Shown here piece by piece: positions 6,223-7,720 of a stretch of DNA of 7,720 nucleotides. Location: assembly GCA_013812565.1 (NCBI GenBank), contig JACCTF010000704.1:1-7720 (forward strand), in the 5' to 3' direction. Below the pieces are notes generated by a model. That model searched no databases. It was given only the letters and a program-made list of their open reading frames with translations, and was not told where the DNA came from. A program made the translations under genes and the position numbers. The DNA comes from Pyrinomonadaceae bacterium (GTDB lineage: Bacteria; Acidobacteriota; Blastocatellia; Pyrinomonadales; Pyrinomonadaceae). The stretch's first letter is position 1. Each line of letters begins with the position of its first letter.

Positions 6223-7720
6223 TTAATCGTCGCTGCGCCCGCTCACTGCTTCAAGAATGTCAAGCTCTCGCTTTGCAAGAACCTGTCCCTGCTTCTCGAT
6301 CAATAAGAGGTAGAGACCCAGTCCGACACCAGCAAGCGTTGTCAATATAACATACTCAAGAATAAGACTCCTGGCGAAGTAACCGGCGGCCACTGCCGCT
6401 GCCGGGGGCAACGCTGCGCCGATGCAAATCAGGATCAGCAACACACCCGCGACTCCCGAAGCGTTCATCTTTTTGCCGATCTGTAGACGCTTCGGGAAAA
6501 GCATCGAGAGCCAGTTGCCTGTTAGGGCAAACACAGACGCAAAGAACACAAAGCAGAGCACCGTAAAAACCAACCCTTGCAGCGATAGATCGCGAAACAC
6601 CACACAGTTGACCAGCATGGTCCCGACGGCTACCAAGAAGGAAATGAATGTCATCGCAATGTTCTTCCCCGTGAGAATCAACTTGCGCTCGACTGGCGCG
6701 AGAACAAGCGCACGCATCCCTGCCCCGTCAAACCCAAAGATGTTTGATGAGATTGATGAAGTGAACATAAAAACATAGAGCACTCCGAGGGCCGTCCAGC
6801 TTCCTTCCGCGAAGGGTTCCACGTCTTGAAAGAAGCTGCGTCTAGAACCTGCGCCGTCCGGCTGCATGAATCTAAACCAGAAGGTAAAGAGCAGCGGCAT
6901 TACCACCACGGTGCGTAATTGCGCGTTGCGCCAGGCATAGCGCAACTCCTTTTCGACAATTGCCGAAACCTCCGGAGACAACCAAGGTAACTGCCAACCC
7001 CAGTGCCGCGCGCCTGCTGAACCCTTGATCGAGATGCGTACCGCCCGTCGCTTCACACTGCCTCGCCCCAGCACCGAGTGCCGTGCGATCCGGTAAGCCA
7101 GCGCCACGCTCGCGATGGTGTAAACCATTAGTGTGGCGAGGGCCGCCCAATACCGTGAAGCGCCATCGGCGCTTGCGCCCTCTGCCAGTGCAACCGCAAT
7201 TGCGCCCGGGGGTGTCCAGCGCAACTCATCCGGAAATCCCCGTTCGCGCATCATCAGTTGGCTCACCGCAATGCTCGCGATCCCGCCAACTGTCCCGATC
7301 AAAGCGACCATGTTCTCGCCGCGCGCCCGCTTTCGCTGTACAAGCGCGCCCATCGCTATCGCCAGCAGTTTGGCGAGCGCGATGCCAAACGCGCCCGCGC
7401 ACACCCCCGCCAGCAGCGCTTTCCAGAGATGGCCGGTTCCCAATCCTGCGCCGACGGCTATACCGAGCAGACACGGCAACGCGAATATGGAAGCGAGGCT
7501 CGTCAGTTCGCTGACGAAATCAATGGCAAAGAGTTTGCGCATCCCAATGGGATACAGCAGCAAGCGTTCCGGATTGAATTGATTACCACCGCTCAGACTC
7601 AACGGCACGGTCACCCACATCAAATAGATGAAGGACAGCATGCCGAACATCATAAACATCACGCTGGTTGGCTCCGCAGCGTCCGCGTCTGCGGTAATGG
7701 CGTATGAGAAGATACAGAGG
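6223..7720 (-). CDS. ABC-2 type exporter permease, N-terminus outside the window
   Basis: Integral membrane subunit of an ABC exporter of unknown substrate; it needs a separate ATPase, expected next to it beyond the right edge. The frame is open to the window end (20 more codons before the GTG at 7662), so that GTG is not the true start. Counting from it, hydrophobic segments lie near 1-20, 50-72, 80-108, 117-136, 171-190, 251-265, 291-310, 336-355, 361-389, 401-429 and 434-455, about eleven spans. A cytoplasmic-looking basic stretch at 190-220 precedes SPEVSAIVEKELRYAWRN at 229-246, and NIFGFDGAGMRALVLAPV follows near 307-324; both segments resemble conserved ones in large permeases of this type, including the Pfam ABC_tran_2-like putative exporters. 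The C-terminus is short and charged and looks intact. The family call rests on topology and remembered motifs; the substrate cannot be inferred. Confidence 0.82.
   Translation of the reverse strand, partial: LCIFSYAITADADAAEPTSVMFMMFGMLSFIYLMWVTVPLSLSGGNQFNPERLLLYPIGMRKLFAIDFVSELTSLASIFALPCLLGIAVGAGLGTGHLWKALLAGVCAGAFGIALAKLLAIAMGALVQRKRARGENMVALIGTVGGIASIAVSQLMMRERGFPDELRWTPPGAIAVALAEGASADGASRYWAALATLMVYTIASVALAYRIARHSVLGRGSVKRRAVRISIKGSAGARHWGWQLPWLSPEVSAIVEKELRYAWRNAQLRTVVVMPLLFTFWFRFMQPDGAGSRRSFFQDVEPFAEGSWTALGVLYVFMFTSSISSNIFGFDGAGMRALVLAPVERKLILTGKNIAMTFISFLVAVGTMLVNCVVFRDLSLQGLVFTVLCFVFFASVFALTGNWLSMLFPKRLQIGKKMNASGVAGVLLILICIGAALPPAAAVAAGYFARSLILEYVILTTLAGVGLGLYLLLIEKQGQVLAKRELDILEAVSGRSDD

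Noticed and set aside
7083..7707. Overlapping + strand frames of 143-149 codons at the right end
   Set aside because: They lie antisense to the permease, have Arg/Pro/Ser-rich composition and no recognisable domain, as expected for shadows of a GC-rich gene.

Overview
The window looks like a piece of an Acidobacteriota chromosome, possibly class Blastocatellia. This is inferred from the type of proteins seen: a VWFA-related secreted protein of the acidobacterial type, a secreted lectin-like protein and a large ABC exporter permease. GC content is moderately high, and a GTAGGCA-rich inverted repeat lies between two genes. No rRNA, tRNA, CRISPR array, transposase or integrase was seen.

Left part, positions 1-2211, + strand: the C-terminal three quarters or so of a large Eco57I/type IIG-like adenine-specific DNA methyltransferase. 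It has a DPTCGSGAF cofactor motif and an NPPY catalytic motif, and its 5' end is outside the window. It is the only gene here with a plausible defence role. A 256-base spacer follows in which I see no gene.

Middle part, 2468-4637, + strand: two genes for exported proteins. The first (266 aa) has a signal peptide, a small beta-rich domain, a Thr/Ser/Pro linker and a C-terminal PA-IL (LecA)-like beta-sandwich. The second (405 aa) has a signal peptide, an acidobacterial VWFA-related domain with an altered metal site, and a C-terminal EF-hand-like loop. Each has a clear ribosome binding site, and the second has its own sigma70-like promoter (TTGACC, 17 bases, TACTAT). Both probably work outside the cytoplasmic membrane, but nothing shows that they act together.

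Spacer 4638-4761: an imperfect palindrome of about 115 bases built from GTAGGCAG/CTGCCTAC words. It fills the gap between two convergent genes and probably ends transcription from one or both sides. It may be a copy of a dispersed repeat.

Right part, 4762-7720, - strand: a Schlafen AlbA_2/ATPase-like putative regulator (435 aa from the preferred start), preceded by an ABC-2 type exporter permease whose N-terminus runs off the right edge. They lie in the same direction, 78-153 bases apart depending on the start of the AlbA_2 gene, so co-transcription is possible but not shown.

I did not find a convincing undescribed multi-gene system. The best leads are the cut-off methyltransferase, whose upstream neighbours are not visible, the lectin-like secreted protein with an unusual domain pairing, and the palindromic spacer element.
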